Positions 1-8,468 are shown, counted from the stretch's first letter. The stretch is 9,301 nt of DNA from Patescibacteria group bacterium (GCA_029935375.1 JAOZKL010000031.1:1-9301); one strand, 5' to 3'. Numbers and translations are program-made. The notes: generated from the sequence alone by a model not told the origin.

Positions 1-1
1 G

Positions 2-1687
2 CTTATAAAAATAGCTTCTCTGGTCAAAGATAAGAGGGTTGAAGGTATAAGAGATATTAGAGATGAATCAAACAAAGATGGTATACGAGTTGTTATTGAT
101 ACAAAAAGAGACGCTTCTCCTGAAGTTGTGCTTAATCTTTTATTCAAGATGACTGAGTTGCAAAAATCAATTCATTTCAATACGCTTGCACTTGTAAATA
201 AAGGTCGTCAACCAAAACTTCTAAATCTACGAGAGATATTAACTAGTTTCTTAGCTCATCGTGATGAGGTTGTTATCCGCCGTACAAAATTTATTTTGAG
301 AAAAGCAGAGGCAGAGTTGCATATTTTAGACGGTCTCAAAGTAGCACTAGATAATATTGACAGAGTTATAGAGTTGATAAGAAGCTCATATGACAAAGCA
401 GAGGCAGCTGAAAGATTGCAAAAAGAGTTTGATTTGTCAGAGATACAGTCAGAGGCGATATTGCAAATGAGATTGCAAACACTTACTAACATGGATAAGA
501 GTAAGATTGAACAAGACCGTCAGACAAAGTTGGACCTGATAAAAGAGTTAAAAGAGATTTTAGAAAATCCAGAGGTTAAAAAAGCTTTAATCGCTGGAGA
601 GTTGGAAGAAGTCAAGAAAAAATTCCCTTCACAAAGGCGTTCAAAGTTAATTGATTATTCTGTAAGTGATTACAACAAAGAAGATTTTATTGAAGATGAA
701 GAGGTTCTGATTCAGTTAACAAATGAGCAATATATTAAATATGTTCCATCCTCAGTTTTCCGTCAACAAGGTAGGGGTGGTCGTGGAGTTTCTAGTTTCA
801 ATCCAAAAGATGAAGATTTTGTAAAGCAATCAATGTTGTGTAACACTCATGATTATCTTTATGCGTTTACTAATTTAGGTAGGGTGTTTAGAGTCCGTGT
901 GTTTGACTTGCCATCTGGAAGTAGAAATGGTCGTGGTCAAAACTTGGTTAACTATCTTGAATTGCAAAAAGATGAAAAGATTTCAAATATTTTGACAATA
1001 AGTAAAGAGCAGGAAGATGATAAAGAAGGTTCATTATTATTTGCTACAAAAAACGGTATCGTGAAACGAACAAAATTAGAACTATACAATAATATCAGAA
1101 AAACTGGAATAATTGCAATTAACCTCAAAGAGGGTGATGAGTTAGTTCGTGTTCAATTAAGCTCTGATCCAAAAGATAAGGTGATTTTGTCGGCAGATAA
1201 TGGTAAGACTGTAATATTTGATAAAGGAGATCTTAATACAATAGGCCGTACTGCGGCTGGTGTAAAAGGTATGAAGTTAAAACCTGATGATAGCCTTATA
1301 AGTATGCAGATTTCAAACTTTAATTTTTCTAGCGATGAAGAATCTTCTACTAATGCTCTTATCGAGGATCCAAAAGAGAAAAAATATCCATCATTGTTGG
1401 TCGTTACTGCAAATGGTTATGGAAAACAAACTTATCTTGCAGACTACAGAAAGACAAAACGAGCTGCTTCTGGAGTAAAAACTCTTAATATGACCAAGAA
1501 AACAGGTAAAGCTGTACTTGTTCGTATTCTCACAGGAGAAGAAGAAAGTCTGATAGTAACTACAAAGAAGGGGGTAACTATCAATGTAGATCCAACGGCT
1601 ATTAGTCAGCTTGGTAGAAGTACACAAGGTGTAAAAACTATACGATTGGATAAAAATGATTTAGTTGTTAGTGGAGGCGTTAATTAA
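2..1687 (+). CDS. gyrA: DNA gyrase subunit A, C-terminal part (5' end outside window)
   Basis: GyrA is the breakage-reunion subunit of the A2B2 topoisomerase that introduces negative supercoils using ATP hydrolysed by GyrB. The frame is open from base 2, so 561 residues are visible. The catalytic tyrosine and winged-helix region lie upstream of the window. Visible residues 1 to about 215 are the end of the breakage-reunion core: the tower, then the coiled-coil arms and dimer gate, with the conserved stretches ALVNKGRQPKLLNLREIL and EAILQMRLQTLT. A hydrophilic linker leads to the C-terminal DNA-wrapping beta-pinwheel from about residue 230. Its first blade holds a GyrA box, QGRGGRG (bases 767-787), which favours GyrA over ParC. 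Later blades repeat the pattern of a G-x-V/T strand followed by GVK, for example AAGVKGMKL, ASGVKTLNM and TQGVKTIRL. The protein ends right after the last blade, without the acidic tail found in E. coli GyrA. An internal ATG at 128 is not the true start. A terminator follows the stop. Confidence 0.96.
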   Translation, partial: LIKIASLVKDKRVEGIRDIRDESNKDGIRVVIDTKRDASPEVVLNLLFKMTELQKSIHFNTLALVNKGRQPKLLNLREILTSFLAHRDEVVIRRTKFILRKAEAELHILDGLKVALDNIDRVIELIRSSYDKAEAAERLQKEFDLSEIQSEAILQMRLQTLTNMDKSKIEQDRQTKLDLIKELKEILENPEVKKALIAGELEEVKKKFPSQRRSKLIDYSVSDYNKEDFIEDEEVLIQLTNEQYIKYVPSSVFRQQGRGGRGVSSFNPKDEDFVKQSMLCNTHDYLYAFTNLGRVFRVRVFDLPSGSRNGRGQNLVNYLELQKDEKISNILTISKEQEDDKEGSLLFATKNGIVKRTKLELYNNIRKTGIIAINLKEGDELVRVQLSSDPKDKVILSADNGKTVIFDKGDLNTIGRTAAGVKGMKLKPDDSLISMQISNFNFSSDEESSTNALIEDPKEKKYPSLLVVTANGYGKQTYLADYRKTKRAASGVKTLNMTKKTGKAVLVRILTGEEESLIVTTKKGVTINVDPTAISQLGRSTQGVKTIRLDKNDLVVSGGVN

Positions 1688-1709
1688 TCTTTTCATAATT
1701 TATATTAAG

Positions 1710-1740
1710 TAGTGGAGCTTTGTGCTCTGCTATTTTTTTT
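1710..1740 (+). terminator. Intrinsic terminator of gyrA
   Basis: An 8-bp stem is formed by AGTGGAGC (1711-1718) and GCTCTGCT (1724-1731). It includes two G-U pairs, has the loop TTTGT, and is extended by a T-A pair at its base. It is followed directly by eight T residues (1733-1740). It lies 23 nt after the gyrA stop, in the gap before the convergent mscS-type gene. Confidence 0.85.
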
Positions 1741-1784
1741 GGTATCTAGGGATAAATAAATTGTAGTATGTTTTTCAATATATC

Positions 1785-1812
1785 AAAACAATACAGGCTT
1801 TTGTAAACCTGT
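1785..1812 (-). terminator. Weak hairpin at the 3' end of the pnp-hisS-mscS block
   Basis: ACAGG (1793-1797) pairs with CCTGT (1808-1812). Two further A-T pairs can form beyond one mismatch. Read on the minus strand, 35 nt after the stop of the channel gene, the hairpin is followed by ATTGTTTT, a poor U-tract. On the plus strand it is followed within a few bases by a run of T at about 1819-1824, so it could act in both directions. The short stem keeps confidence low. Confidence 0.35.
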
Positions 1813-1846
1813 TATTACTTTTTTGAATATCGTCTAATTCCTGCAA

Positions 1847-3031
1847 TTATTTTTCTATATGGATAGTCTGTGTAGGGAATGCAAATTCAACACCCATCTC
1901 TTCAAAGGTTGTCATAATTTTTAGATTCATTTCTTGTTGAGCATCTAGGTATGTTTCGTAGTTTCTACTGTTTATAAAATATACTGTTTTTATTACAAGA
2001 CTGTGATCTGCAAATGTTGTAAAGTGTGATCTAGAAAACTCTAAATGTTCTACAGTTTCTGCAATTTTTTCTATTACTTTTGGCAGTGTTTTCATTTGTT
2101 TTGCAGTTGTGTTGTATGTAACGCCAAGGTCAAAACTCACTCGCCTTCTTGTCATCTTACGGAAATTCCTAATCCTTTCCGCAGTTAGGTCTTTATTAGA
2201 TATTGTTAGCTCTTCTCCTTGTAGTGTTTTTATCCTTGTAGACTTAAACCCTATCTTTGAAACTGTCCCAGTATCAGTTCCAACAGAAACATAATCTCCA
2301 ACTTTGAATGGCTGGTCAAAATATATTGATACGGATGAAAAAACATCGCTCATTACATTTTGCAATGCAAATCCAAATATAACAGCTGTTACACCAGCAC
2401 CAGCTACCAATCCTGTTAAGTTTACACCAAGCGCATCAAATATTACAAAGAATGCGATAATCCAAAGAAATCCTTTTACAATTATATTTATAAGATTTTT
2501 TATAGTTAGGTCAACTTCCCGTTTTCCATCTGTTCCTTTTTTGTGACTGAGGAAAAATGCAATTATAGTATCTGTAAGCTTGGTTATATTCAATATTATA
2601 AAAAATATAGCAGCCACTGATATAATATTATACAGTATACCACCGCTCATCCCCACCACTTTGGTTGAGATAAACAATGTTATAATAAGATAAAAAAACG
2701 GTCCGATATTTTTGATTTTTTCTATCAATGTATCGTCATATATATTAGAAGTTGTTTTGGCAAATTGTTCTAGTTTTACAATTATTTTATTCTTACCTTT
2801 TATCATTATCCAATAAAACACTATAGTTGCTCCAATCAGTAGCAATAACTTACTAACACTTGCTCCAAAGAATTTTTCAAATATGTTATCATCTAGCCAG
2901 CTTATTGTATCATTGTACTTGTCTACGATGCTTCCTAGTCCAAATTTATTTATTAGTAAAGATGCTAGTATCCCGATACCAACTGCTGGTAGTATAGTTT
3001 TTGTCCAATTAAGTATTTTATTTTTAGCCAT
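1847..3031 (-). CDS. MscS-family small-conductance mechanosensitive channel
   Basis: This is a membrane channel that opens under bilayer tension and releases solutes during osmotic downshock. Of its 394 residues, roughly the first 230 are membrane-embedded, with hydrophobic segments at about 11-30, 60-77, 110-127, 131-160, 180-200 and 205-225. The last is the pore helix, recognisable by the Gly/Ala-rich stretch GLVAGAGVTAVIFGFALQN (207-225) and ending in MSD. The cytoplasmic beta domain follows with FDQPFKVGDYV (238-248), the usual signature just after the pore. The alpha/beta domain ends with FAFPTQTIHIEK (383-394), a typical MscS-family C-terminus. With several extra N-terminal helices it is longer than E. 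coli MscS (286 residues) and nearer to the mid-sized members. The start was chosen because it lies 10 nt after the hisS stop. There is no Shine-Dalgarno sequence, only an A/T leader. It is last in the pnp-hisS-mscS block. The conducted substrate cannot be told from sequence. Confidence 0.93.
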   Translation of the reverse strand: MAKNKILNWTKTILPAVGIGILASLLINKFGLGSIVDKYNDTISWLDDNIFEKFFGASVSKLLLLIGATIVFYWIMIKGKNKIIVKLEQFAKTTSNIYDDTLIEKIKNIGPFFYLIITLFISTKVVGMSGGILYNIISVAAIFFIILNITKLTDTIIAFFLSHKKGTDGKREVDLTIKNLINIIVKGFLWIIAFFVIFDALGVNLTGLVAGAGVTAVIFGFALQNVMSDVFSSVSIYFDQPFKVGDYVSVGTDTGTVSKIGFKSTRIKTLQGEELTISNKDLTAERIRNFRKMTRRRVSFDLGVTYNTTAKQMKTLPKVIEKIAETVEHLEFSRSHFTTFADHSLVIKTVYFINSRNYETYLDAQQEMNLKIMTTFEEMGVEFAFPTQTIHIEK

Positions 3032-3041
3032 ATAAATATAT

Positions 3042-4223
3042 TTACAATTTTATAATTTCATCACAACCTCTTTTTTTTAATTCCTTCCATCTCTTGTTTT
3101 CACTCCTGTCAAAATCATAGTCAAACTCGTATTTTTTGCCTTGTTTTTCTAGTTCTGGGATTGTTTCAGTCTGCATTGTTGCAACCTCTTCCAGCGAAAA
3201 CGGCATTAACCCAACTTTGTCATTTTCTTTGTTTATTATATCTTTTGGCCACAAGTCCCAATTGGTAAGAAATTCTTCCCATGTCACATCTCCCATTCCA
3301 ACTCCTACAGACTTTGCTTCTTTGCCGAATAAGCTTAGCAAATCATCGTATCTACCACCTCCACACATAGCTCTGTTATTATCAGGGTTTTTGTCGAAGG
3401 ATTCAAACACTAGTCCAGTATAATATGCAAGTCCTCTTATTATCGTAGGTGAAAACTCTATATCCACATCATCCAGTTCTTTTGTAGTTTTTAGAATTAG
3501 TTTCAGTTCTGGTGTTTGGTTTGCAATCTCTAAATACTGATCCCACTGAGGCCCTTCTTTTTTGGTTAGCTTTATAATATTTTCTATTTCTGTGTTGTTT
3601 AGTTCTGTTGATAATTTTTCTTTATTTTGATCCAAAGTTAGCTTGAACCAGTTATCTAGCACAGCGTAGATTAGTTTCTTTTTTGACTCCATTCCGTTGG
3701 CTTCTATCCAGTTATCCAAAACTTTTCTGTGGTTAAATATTATCTTGTATTGATCCTTTGTTGCACCAAATTCTTTGAATATATTTATAGTCGCCATCAA
3801 TATCTCCAGATCCGCACCTCCTGGTTCCACACCGATAATATCATAGTTTAATTGGAAAAACTCTCGAAGCCTTCCTTTTTGCGGTCTTTCATAACGAAAA
3901 CACCTTGGTATAGAAAACCACCTCAACGGAAACCTGAGTTCTCCCATTTTGTTTGCCACAATACGGGCAAGGGTAGGGGTCATCTCTGGTCGCAGTGCTA
4001 TATGTCTATCACCTTTGTCATGAAAACTGTATAATTGTTCTCCGCCTAATTCATCCCCAGATTTTTGGATATAAAGTTCTGCGTTTTCTATTATACTTGT
4101 ATCGTATTCTACGAATCCAGACTTTTGCAAAGCCTTTTTCCATGTATCAAATACATAGTTTCGTTTTGCCATTTTTTCTGGGTAAAAATCACGAGTTCCT
4201 CTGTATGGTTGTGATGATAGCAT
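3042..4223 (-). CDS. hisS: Histidyl-tRNA synthetase with a shortened C-terminal domain
   Basis: This class II aminoacyl-tRNA synthetase attaches histidine to tRNA-His in the cytoplasm. It has 393 residues. The N-terminus has the family start RGTRDFYPE (8-16). Next come LRPEMTPTLAR (77-87) and motif 2, FRYERPQKGRLREFFQ (109-124), with the ATP-contacting arginine. The histidine-specific motif RGLAYYTG (263-270) holds the catalytic arginine R263. Motif 3 is GGGRYDDLLSLFG (288-300), followed by GVGMGD. All catalytic elements are present, and the RGLAYY motif argues against the catalytically inactive paralogue HisZ. The anticodon-binding domain starts near residue 336 and stops after about 57 residues at DEIIKL. 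The last strands and helix, about 30-40 residues in most homologues, are missing. The start lies 10 nt after the pnp stop with no Shine-Dalgarno site, and the stop lies 10 nt before the channel gene. Confidence 0.95.
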   Translation of the reverse strand: MLSSQPYRGTRDFYPEKMAKRNYVFDTWKKALQKSGFVEYDTSIIENAELYIQKSGDELGGEQLYSFHDKGDRHIALRPEMTPTLARIVANKMGELRFPLRWFSIPRCFRYERPQKGRLREFFQLNYDIIGVEPGGADLEILMATINIFKEFGATKDQYKIIFNHRKVLDNWIEANGMESKKKLIYAVLDNWFKLTLDQNKEKLSTELNNTEIENIIKLTKKEGPQWDQYLEIANQTPELKLILKTTKELDDVDIEFSPTIIRGLAYYTGLVFESFDKNPDNNRAMCGGGRYDDLLSLFGKEAKSVGVGMGDVTWEEFLTNWDLWPKDIINKENDKVGLMPFSLEEVATMQTETIPELEKQGKKYEFDYDFDRSENKRWKELKKRGCDEIIKL

Positions 4224-4233
4224 ATTTCATTTG

Positions 4234-6735
4234 TTATTTTAGTGTTAGTCCGATCTGTCCTTTATCATTTATTTCTGATATCTTTGCGTTTAGTGTCTGT
4301 CCCATTTTTAGCACATCTTCTACTTTCTCCACTCTCTTGTCTGCCATGTTGGATATATGTATTAGACCCTCTTTGTCTCCACCGTCTATCTTAACAAACG
4401 CTCCATAGGCTTCTATTCTGAATACTTTTACAGATACTTCTTCGCCCTTTTCGTATTCCTTTACTAGTTTTTTGATGATTTCTAGAGCCATCTCCGCCTT
4501 TGCAGAGCTTTTAGCGTATACAAATACTCTTCCATCTTCTTCAATATCTATCTCCGCACCAGTATTTGCAATTATTTCTTTGATAGTTTTACCTCCAGGT
4601 CCTATTACATCACCAATTTTATCAACTGCAATTTTGGTTGTTATAACTCGTGGGGCGTTTTCTCGCAGTTCTGCCTTTGGAGTTGCAATTGTTTCTCTCA
4701 TTATGTTTAGTATATGCATTCTAGCCTCTTTGGATTGTACCAATGCTTGTTTTAGTACATCTACTGTCATACCTGCAACTTTGTTATCTAGCTGAATTGC
4801 AGTTATACCGTCTTTTGTCCCAGTTACTTTGAAATCCATATCACCATAATGATCCTCAATTCCTTGTATGTCCGTGATAACTTTGAATTTATTAGTTGAT
4901 TTGTCTAGTACAAGACCCATCGCTACACCTGCTACTATATCTTTGATTGGCACTCCACCAGCCATCAGACTGAGACAACTAGAACATGTAGATGCCATAG
5001 ATGTTGATCCGTTGGATCCCATACATTCACTTACTAATCTCATAGTATAAGGGAACTCATCTTCAGAAGGCAGTACTGGCTCTATCGCTTTTTCTGCTAG
5101 GGCTCCGTGTCCAATTTCTCTCCTTTTTGGTCCCATGTACCTACCAGTTTCTCCTACAGAGTAGGCGGGGAAGTTGTAATGATGGATATATCTCTTTGTC
5201 CTGTCTTCAAAATCCTCCATATCATCCAGTATCTGCGCATCGCTTTTTGTGCCTAGTGTTAGCACATTTAGAACCTGCGTCTCTCCTCTGTCAAACAAGC
5301 TAGATCCATGTGGCATATCTAGCACATCAATCTGGCAAGAAATATCCCTAGTTGTTGTAAGGTCTCGTCCATCTATTCTTCTACCTGTATCCAAAATGTT
5401 TTGCTGTATTATATTTTTCAATACTTCATCGTATGCATAGTTAATATCGCTTTGTATTGTTTTGAGATCTTTTATAGTCTCAGCTTTTTGTAGTGCTATC
5501 TCTATCATCTCTACCAATTCTGCACCTTCAATATCAATAATATCTGGATTAGCTAACAAAAAACTCTTCAATTCGTTAATGTTATCAAACTCTTTACTAG
5601 CTTTTATAATTTGTTCCCATAGTTTTATATGCTTTGCTTTGTATTCATTTCTGTTCTTGGATTGCTCATCTTTGGTTCCGGGGAGGTACAAGTTTTGCTC
5701 CATTTCTTCGTAGTAGTTGTTCCAGTAGTTTAGGGTATTCTGATTATCTCCTACAATTTTTACATCAGATACTGTATCTAGCCCAGCTACTTTTGCTCGT
5801 TGTAGGAATTGTTTCTGAAACTCTGTCAATATTGCCAGTTCTTCATTTGCTGTGTCCAATGCCTGACTGATCTTCTCTTCGTCCACAATGTTGGCTCCAG
5901 CCTCTAGCATGACAATGCTTGTGCCATCTCCAGAAACTACAATATCTATATCAGAATCTTTTCGTTGTTTGTAGCTTGGGTTTGCAACATACACTGGCTC
6001 CATATTAAACTTGCTTTCAATTTCCTTCTCACTCAGTCTTTTTGTGTTGGAGTAATCAGTTTTGAATTTCTTTGCCCATTCCAAATCTTTGTCTTTTAGT
6101 GCGTAAAACACTTTTGCAAAATATTCTTTTTCTACCTCCTTTTTAATATCTACAATACCAGCGAAGTCATTTAGCAATTCTTCAATCTGAGAAATATCTG
6201 TAGTCTGGGGGATAAACTCGACCAATTTGTCTGTCATCGCCAATCTCAAATCCTCTTTTGCTGATCCAATCCTGACACTAGATACAGGCCCTGTAAATTG
6301 TGTTATTCCACACATTGTTAGTGCCGCAGATGCTGCCAAAACCCCAAGAGTATCTGGTGAGTTAACCTCATCTAGACTTAGCACTGTTATAATAACTTGT
6401 ATATCGTTTCTGATGTTCTCGTTGAATAGTGATCGCAAAGATCTGTCTATCATCCTACCTGCAAGTATAGCTGTGTCTGATGGTCGCCCTTCACGCTTGA
6501 TAAATCTTGATCCTTTTATCTTGCCACTTGCATACAATTTTTCTTCATATATTACCTGCAGTGGGAAATACGGCATGGTTGTTTCTCGTCCAACTACAAC
6601 AGCTGCTATAACTGTTGTTTTACCCATCGTTGCCAACACGGAAGCTGTAGCTTGTCTAGCCAAAGACCCTGTTTCTAGGGTTAGTTGCTGTCCGTGGTAA
6701 TCTGTGCTATATCGAACTGGTACATCTTTAAACAT
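4234..6735 (-). CDS. pnp: Polyribonucleotide nucleotidyltransferase (PNPase), enlarged
   Basis: PNPase is a trimeric 3'-to-5' phosphorolytic exoribonuclease that degrades RNA using phosphate. At 833 residues it is about 120 longer than E. coli PNPase (711). The order is: first RNase PH domain (about 1-155, with LETGSLARQATASVL); an expanded middle with a helical region (about 158-440); second RNase PH domain starting at GRRIDGRD (451-458); KH domain with the GxxG loop in VIGPGGKTIKEI (710-721); and S1 domain (about 764-833, with GAFVKIDGGDKEGLIHIS), where the protein ends. The catalytic residues are conserved as D628, D634 and K636 in EDHYGDMDFK, matching E. coli D486, D492 and K494. FPAYSVGETG and PKRREIGHG are also kept. 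The extra length lies in two lysine/glutamate-rich stretches in the middle region. The gene heads the pnp-hisS-mscS block. The start MFKDV has no Shine-Dalgarno sequence, only a TAAATAATATT leader. Confidence 0.96.
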   Translation of the reverse strand: MFKDVPVRYSTDYHGQQLTLETGSLARQATASVLATMGKTTVIAAVVVGRETTMPYFPLQVIYEEKLYASGKIKGSRFIKREGRPSDTAILAGRMIDRSLRSLFNENIRNDIQVIITVLSLDEVNSPDTLGVLAASAALTMCGITQFTGPVSSVRIGSAKEDLRLAMTDKLVEFIPQTTDISQIEELLNDFAGIVDIKKEVEKEYFAKVFYALKDKDLEWAKKFKTDYSNTKRLSEKEIESKFNMEPVYVANPSYKQRKDSDIDIVVSGDGTSIVMLEAGANIVDEEKISQALDTANEELAILTEFQKQFLQRAKVAGLDTVSDVKIVGDNQNTLNYWNNYYEEMEQNLYLPGTKDEQSKNRNEYKAKHIKLWEQIIKASKEFDNINELKSFLLANPDIIDIEGAELVEMIEIALQKAETIKDLKTIQSDINYAYDEVLKNIIQQNILDTGRRIDGRDLTTTRDISCQIDVLDMPHGSSLFDRGETQVLNVLTLGTKSDAQILDDMEDFEDRTKRYIHHYNFPAYSVGETGRYMGPKRREIGHGALAEKAIEPVLPSEDEFPYTMRLVSECMGSNGSTSMASTCSSCLSLMAGGVPIKDIVAGVAMGLVLDKSTNKFKVITDIQGIEDHYGDMDFKVTGTKDGITAIQLDNKVAGMTVDVLKQALVQSKEARMHILNIMRETIATPKAELRENAPRVITTKIAVDKIGDVIGPGGKTIKEIIANTGAEIDIEEDGRVFVYAKSSAKAEMALEIIKKLVKEYEKGEEVSVKVFRIEAYGAFVKIDGGDKEGLIHISNMADKRVEKVEDVLKMGQTLNAKISEINDKGQIGLTLK

Positions 6736-6753
6736 AATATTATTTATGTCTAA

Positions 6754-6783
6754 AACCTAATTTGATTTTCTATCTTTTGTCAA
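6754..6783 (-). promoter_or_regulatory. Possible promoter of the pnp operon
   Basis: A perfect TTGACA -35 box is read on the minus strand at 6783-6778. A weak -10 candidate, TAGGTT (6759-6754), follows at an 18-nt spacing, 18 bases before the pnp ATG. The region resembles the proposed marR promoter (TTGACAAAA, then an A-rich spacer, then TTAG). An inverted repeat, ATTTGA/TCAAAT, spans the -35 box and spacer. The -10 match is poor, so only the -35 is convincing. Confidence 0.35.
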
Positions 6784-6807
6784 ATAACCTACGCATAAAT
6801 TGTATTC

Positions 6808-6836
6808 AAAAAAACCATAATATTGAAAAGAATATT
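6808..6836 (-). terminator. Weak AT-only hairpin after the MFS gene
   Basis: On the minus strand, AATATT, loop CTTTTC and AATATT form a 6-bp stem (6836-6819), followed by ATGG and seven T (6814-6808). It starts 10 nt after the MFS stop. The stem contains no G-C pair, so it would at best be a leaky terminator, and some readthrough from marR-MFS into pnp is possible. Confidence 0.3.
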
Positions 6837-6846
6837 GTATGTGTTG

Positions 6847-8457
6847 CTAGTCTTGAATTTCACTCACTTCTTTTGGGAGCCATGCAGAAGCAATGAGAGC
6901 TAATACAAAGAATCCAGATGTGTAATAATATGTATCTTTACTTCCTTCTGCAATTGCGTTATCAGATATTGATTTTAGCTCCTGACTTATTGGATTTTCG
7001 GTGTTCTTTTCAGAAGATGGCTGATGAGATAAACTGTCCATTCCTTCATTATCAACTTGTTTTGTTATCGATTCTTTGACTTGACTCGGCAGGACTTTGC
7101 TATTTTTGACACCATCTGTAAACCCACTTGTCATAGATGTTAACAGAACAGTACCAACCACTGCTGTTCCAAGAGCCATACCAACCTGACGCACAGTGCT
7201 ATTCAACCCAGAAGCTTGTCCGGCCTCTTTCTTTTTGACTGCAGACATAACCATGTTGGTTATTTGAGCCATTACCATTCCCATACCCATTCCAAACATA
7301 GCCATTCCTATGATCAAATCTTCTGATTCAATATTAACATCAGTTTGACTTCGCATAATAAAGCCTGATATTATAGAAAGAACGAGCCCTATCTGAATCA
7401 AATATTTGGATTTTATGATTTTATCTAACTTGCTGCTCAATGGTGCCGTTATCATCATAGCTATAGACATAGGTAAAAATGTAATTCCAGTTTCAAATGC
7501 GTTATACCCCCTAACTCCTTGTAACAATGGAGCGATTGTAAACATTATACCAGCTTGTGATAAAGCCATTAATCCTATAACAATTATAGAAGATGTGAAT
7601 TGCTTTGATTTGAATATATTCAGATTTATCAAAGGAGATTTCTTTTCTTTTTCTTCTTTTTTTATCCACCATACAAATGCAGTCATTAGTAACATACTGA
7701 TGGTTATAAATATTGGAGTTATAGATAAGTCTCCAAATGATATTTCGTTTCCAAATAATTCCCATGTTTTTTTAGCTTTCCACCATCCATAATCAGAAGA
7801 CTCTATGATCCCATAAACCAACGATGTTAAACTGAGGGAAGACAATGCAAAGCCTACCTTGTCTAGTTTTTCTTTTTTATTCAATCCTTTTGATTTTGGT
7901 ATAACATAAGACAGTGCTATTGCAACAACAACTATGACTATCTCCAAACCAAATGCCCATCTCCAGCTTGCGTTAGTGGTGAGGTATCCGCCAAATATAG
8001 GTCCAAAAGCGGCACCTGCACCTGCAACTCCACCCCAAATACCCATTGCTATTGATCTGTCTTTACCACTGTAATGCTCTGTTATTAATGATTGTGTAGC
8101 AGGCATCATAATAGCTCCTCCTAAACCTTCCAATATGGACCAACCAATTATCAATGTAGTTGCATCTTGAGCGAGAGCTGCCGTTAGTGTCCCTATTCCA
8201 TATAATACAATTCCAATCAAGAACATTTTCTTTCGTCCAAATATGTCAGCTAGTTTACCACCAAGTATAAGGAACGCTGCCATTACAAGGGCATATATTG
8301 TTATTGCCCACTGAATTGTTGGCAAGTCTGTGTTTAGGTCATTTTTTACATCCGCCATTGATACATTTAGTATTGTTGTGTCTATAACGACTACAAACAA
8401 ACTCATAGCTGTTACTATAACGATTCCCCATTTTTTCCAGAATGATTTTTTAGTCAT
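6847..8457 (-). CDS. MFS multidrug exporter, DHA2 (14-helix, QacA/EmrB-like) family
   Basis: This inner-membrane drug/proton antiporter has 536 residues and the hydrophobic pattern of a 14-helix DHA2 transporter. Helix 1 holds VVVIDTTILNVSMADV (22-37), the DHA2 signature with an acidic residue (D26) inside the membrane. Motif A, GGKLADIFGRKK (66-77), lies in the loop between helices 2 and 3. The antiporter motif C region, GGVAGAGAAFGPIFGGYL (142-159), lies in helix 5. GLGGAIMMPA (111-120) is another conserved family stretch. A hydrophilic loop of about 65 residues, rich in Ser, Lys and Glu (about 442-508), separates the last two helices, as in QacA-type pumps where it is extracytoplasmic. The gene starts 11 nt after the stop of the MarR gene, so the two are co-transcribed and MarR is the likely regulator. 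It is the only gene here ending in TAG. The substrate cannot be deduced. Confidence 0.94.
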   Translation of the reverse strand: MTKKSFWKKWGIVIVTAMSLFVVVIDTTILNVSMADVKNDLNTDLPTIQWAITIYALVMAAFLILGGKLADIFGRKKMFLIGIVLYGIGTLTAALAQDATTLIIGWSILEGLGGAIMMPATQSLITEHYSGKDRSIAMGIWGGVAGAGAAFGPIFGGYLTTNASWRWAFGLEIVIVVVAIALSYVIPKSKGLNKKEKLDKVGFALSSLSLTSLVYGIIESSDYGWWKAKKTWELFGNEISFGDLSITPIFITISMLLMTAFVWWIKKEEKEKKSPLINLNIFKSKQFTSSIIVIGLMALSQAGIMFTIAPLLQGVRGYNAFETGITFLPMSIAMMITAPLSSKLDKIIKSKYLIQIGLVLSIISGFIMRSQTDVNIESEDLIIGMAMFGMGMGMVMAQITNMVMSAVKKKEAGQASGLNSTVRQVGMALGTAVVGTVLLTSMTSGFTDGVKNSKVLPSQVKESITKQVDNEGMDSLSHQPSSEKNTENPISQELKSISDNAIAEGSKDTYYYTSGFFVLALIASAWLPKEVSEIQD

Positions 8458-8468
8458 ATATATATCTT

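Noticed and set aside
128..130. ATG at 128 as the true start of gyrA
   Set aside because: The frame is open to the window edge, and the upstream residues (KDKRVEGIRDIRDESNKDGI) are conserved GyrA sequence.
3032..3041. Frameshift at the hisS 3' end that would restore the missing domain
   Set aside because: The following bases are a short A/T spacer and then the MscS-family gene start. None of the three frames gives sequence like the missing anticodon-binding part.
3995..4408. 137-codon plus-strand open frame spanning the pnp-hisS junction
   Set aside because: It lies opposite two well-supported genes, and its Cys/Phe/Ser-rich translation is typical of antisense of AT-rich coding DNA.
6227..6700. 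157-codon plus-strand open frame opposite the pnp 5' half
   Set aside because: It is the antisense shadow of a strongly conserved PNPase domain. Its translation shows no recognisable family and it has no promoter or leader of its own.
7511..7765. 84-codon minus-strand frame inside the MFS gene
   Set aside because: It is in another frame of a membrane protein gene whose frame is continuous through motifs A and C. It has no family match and no start context of its own.
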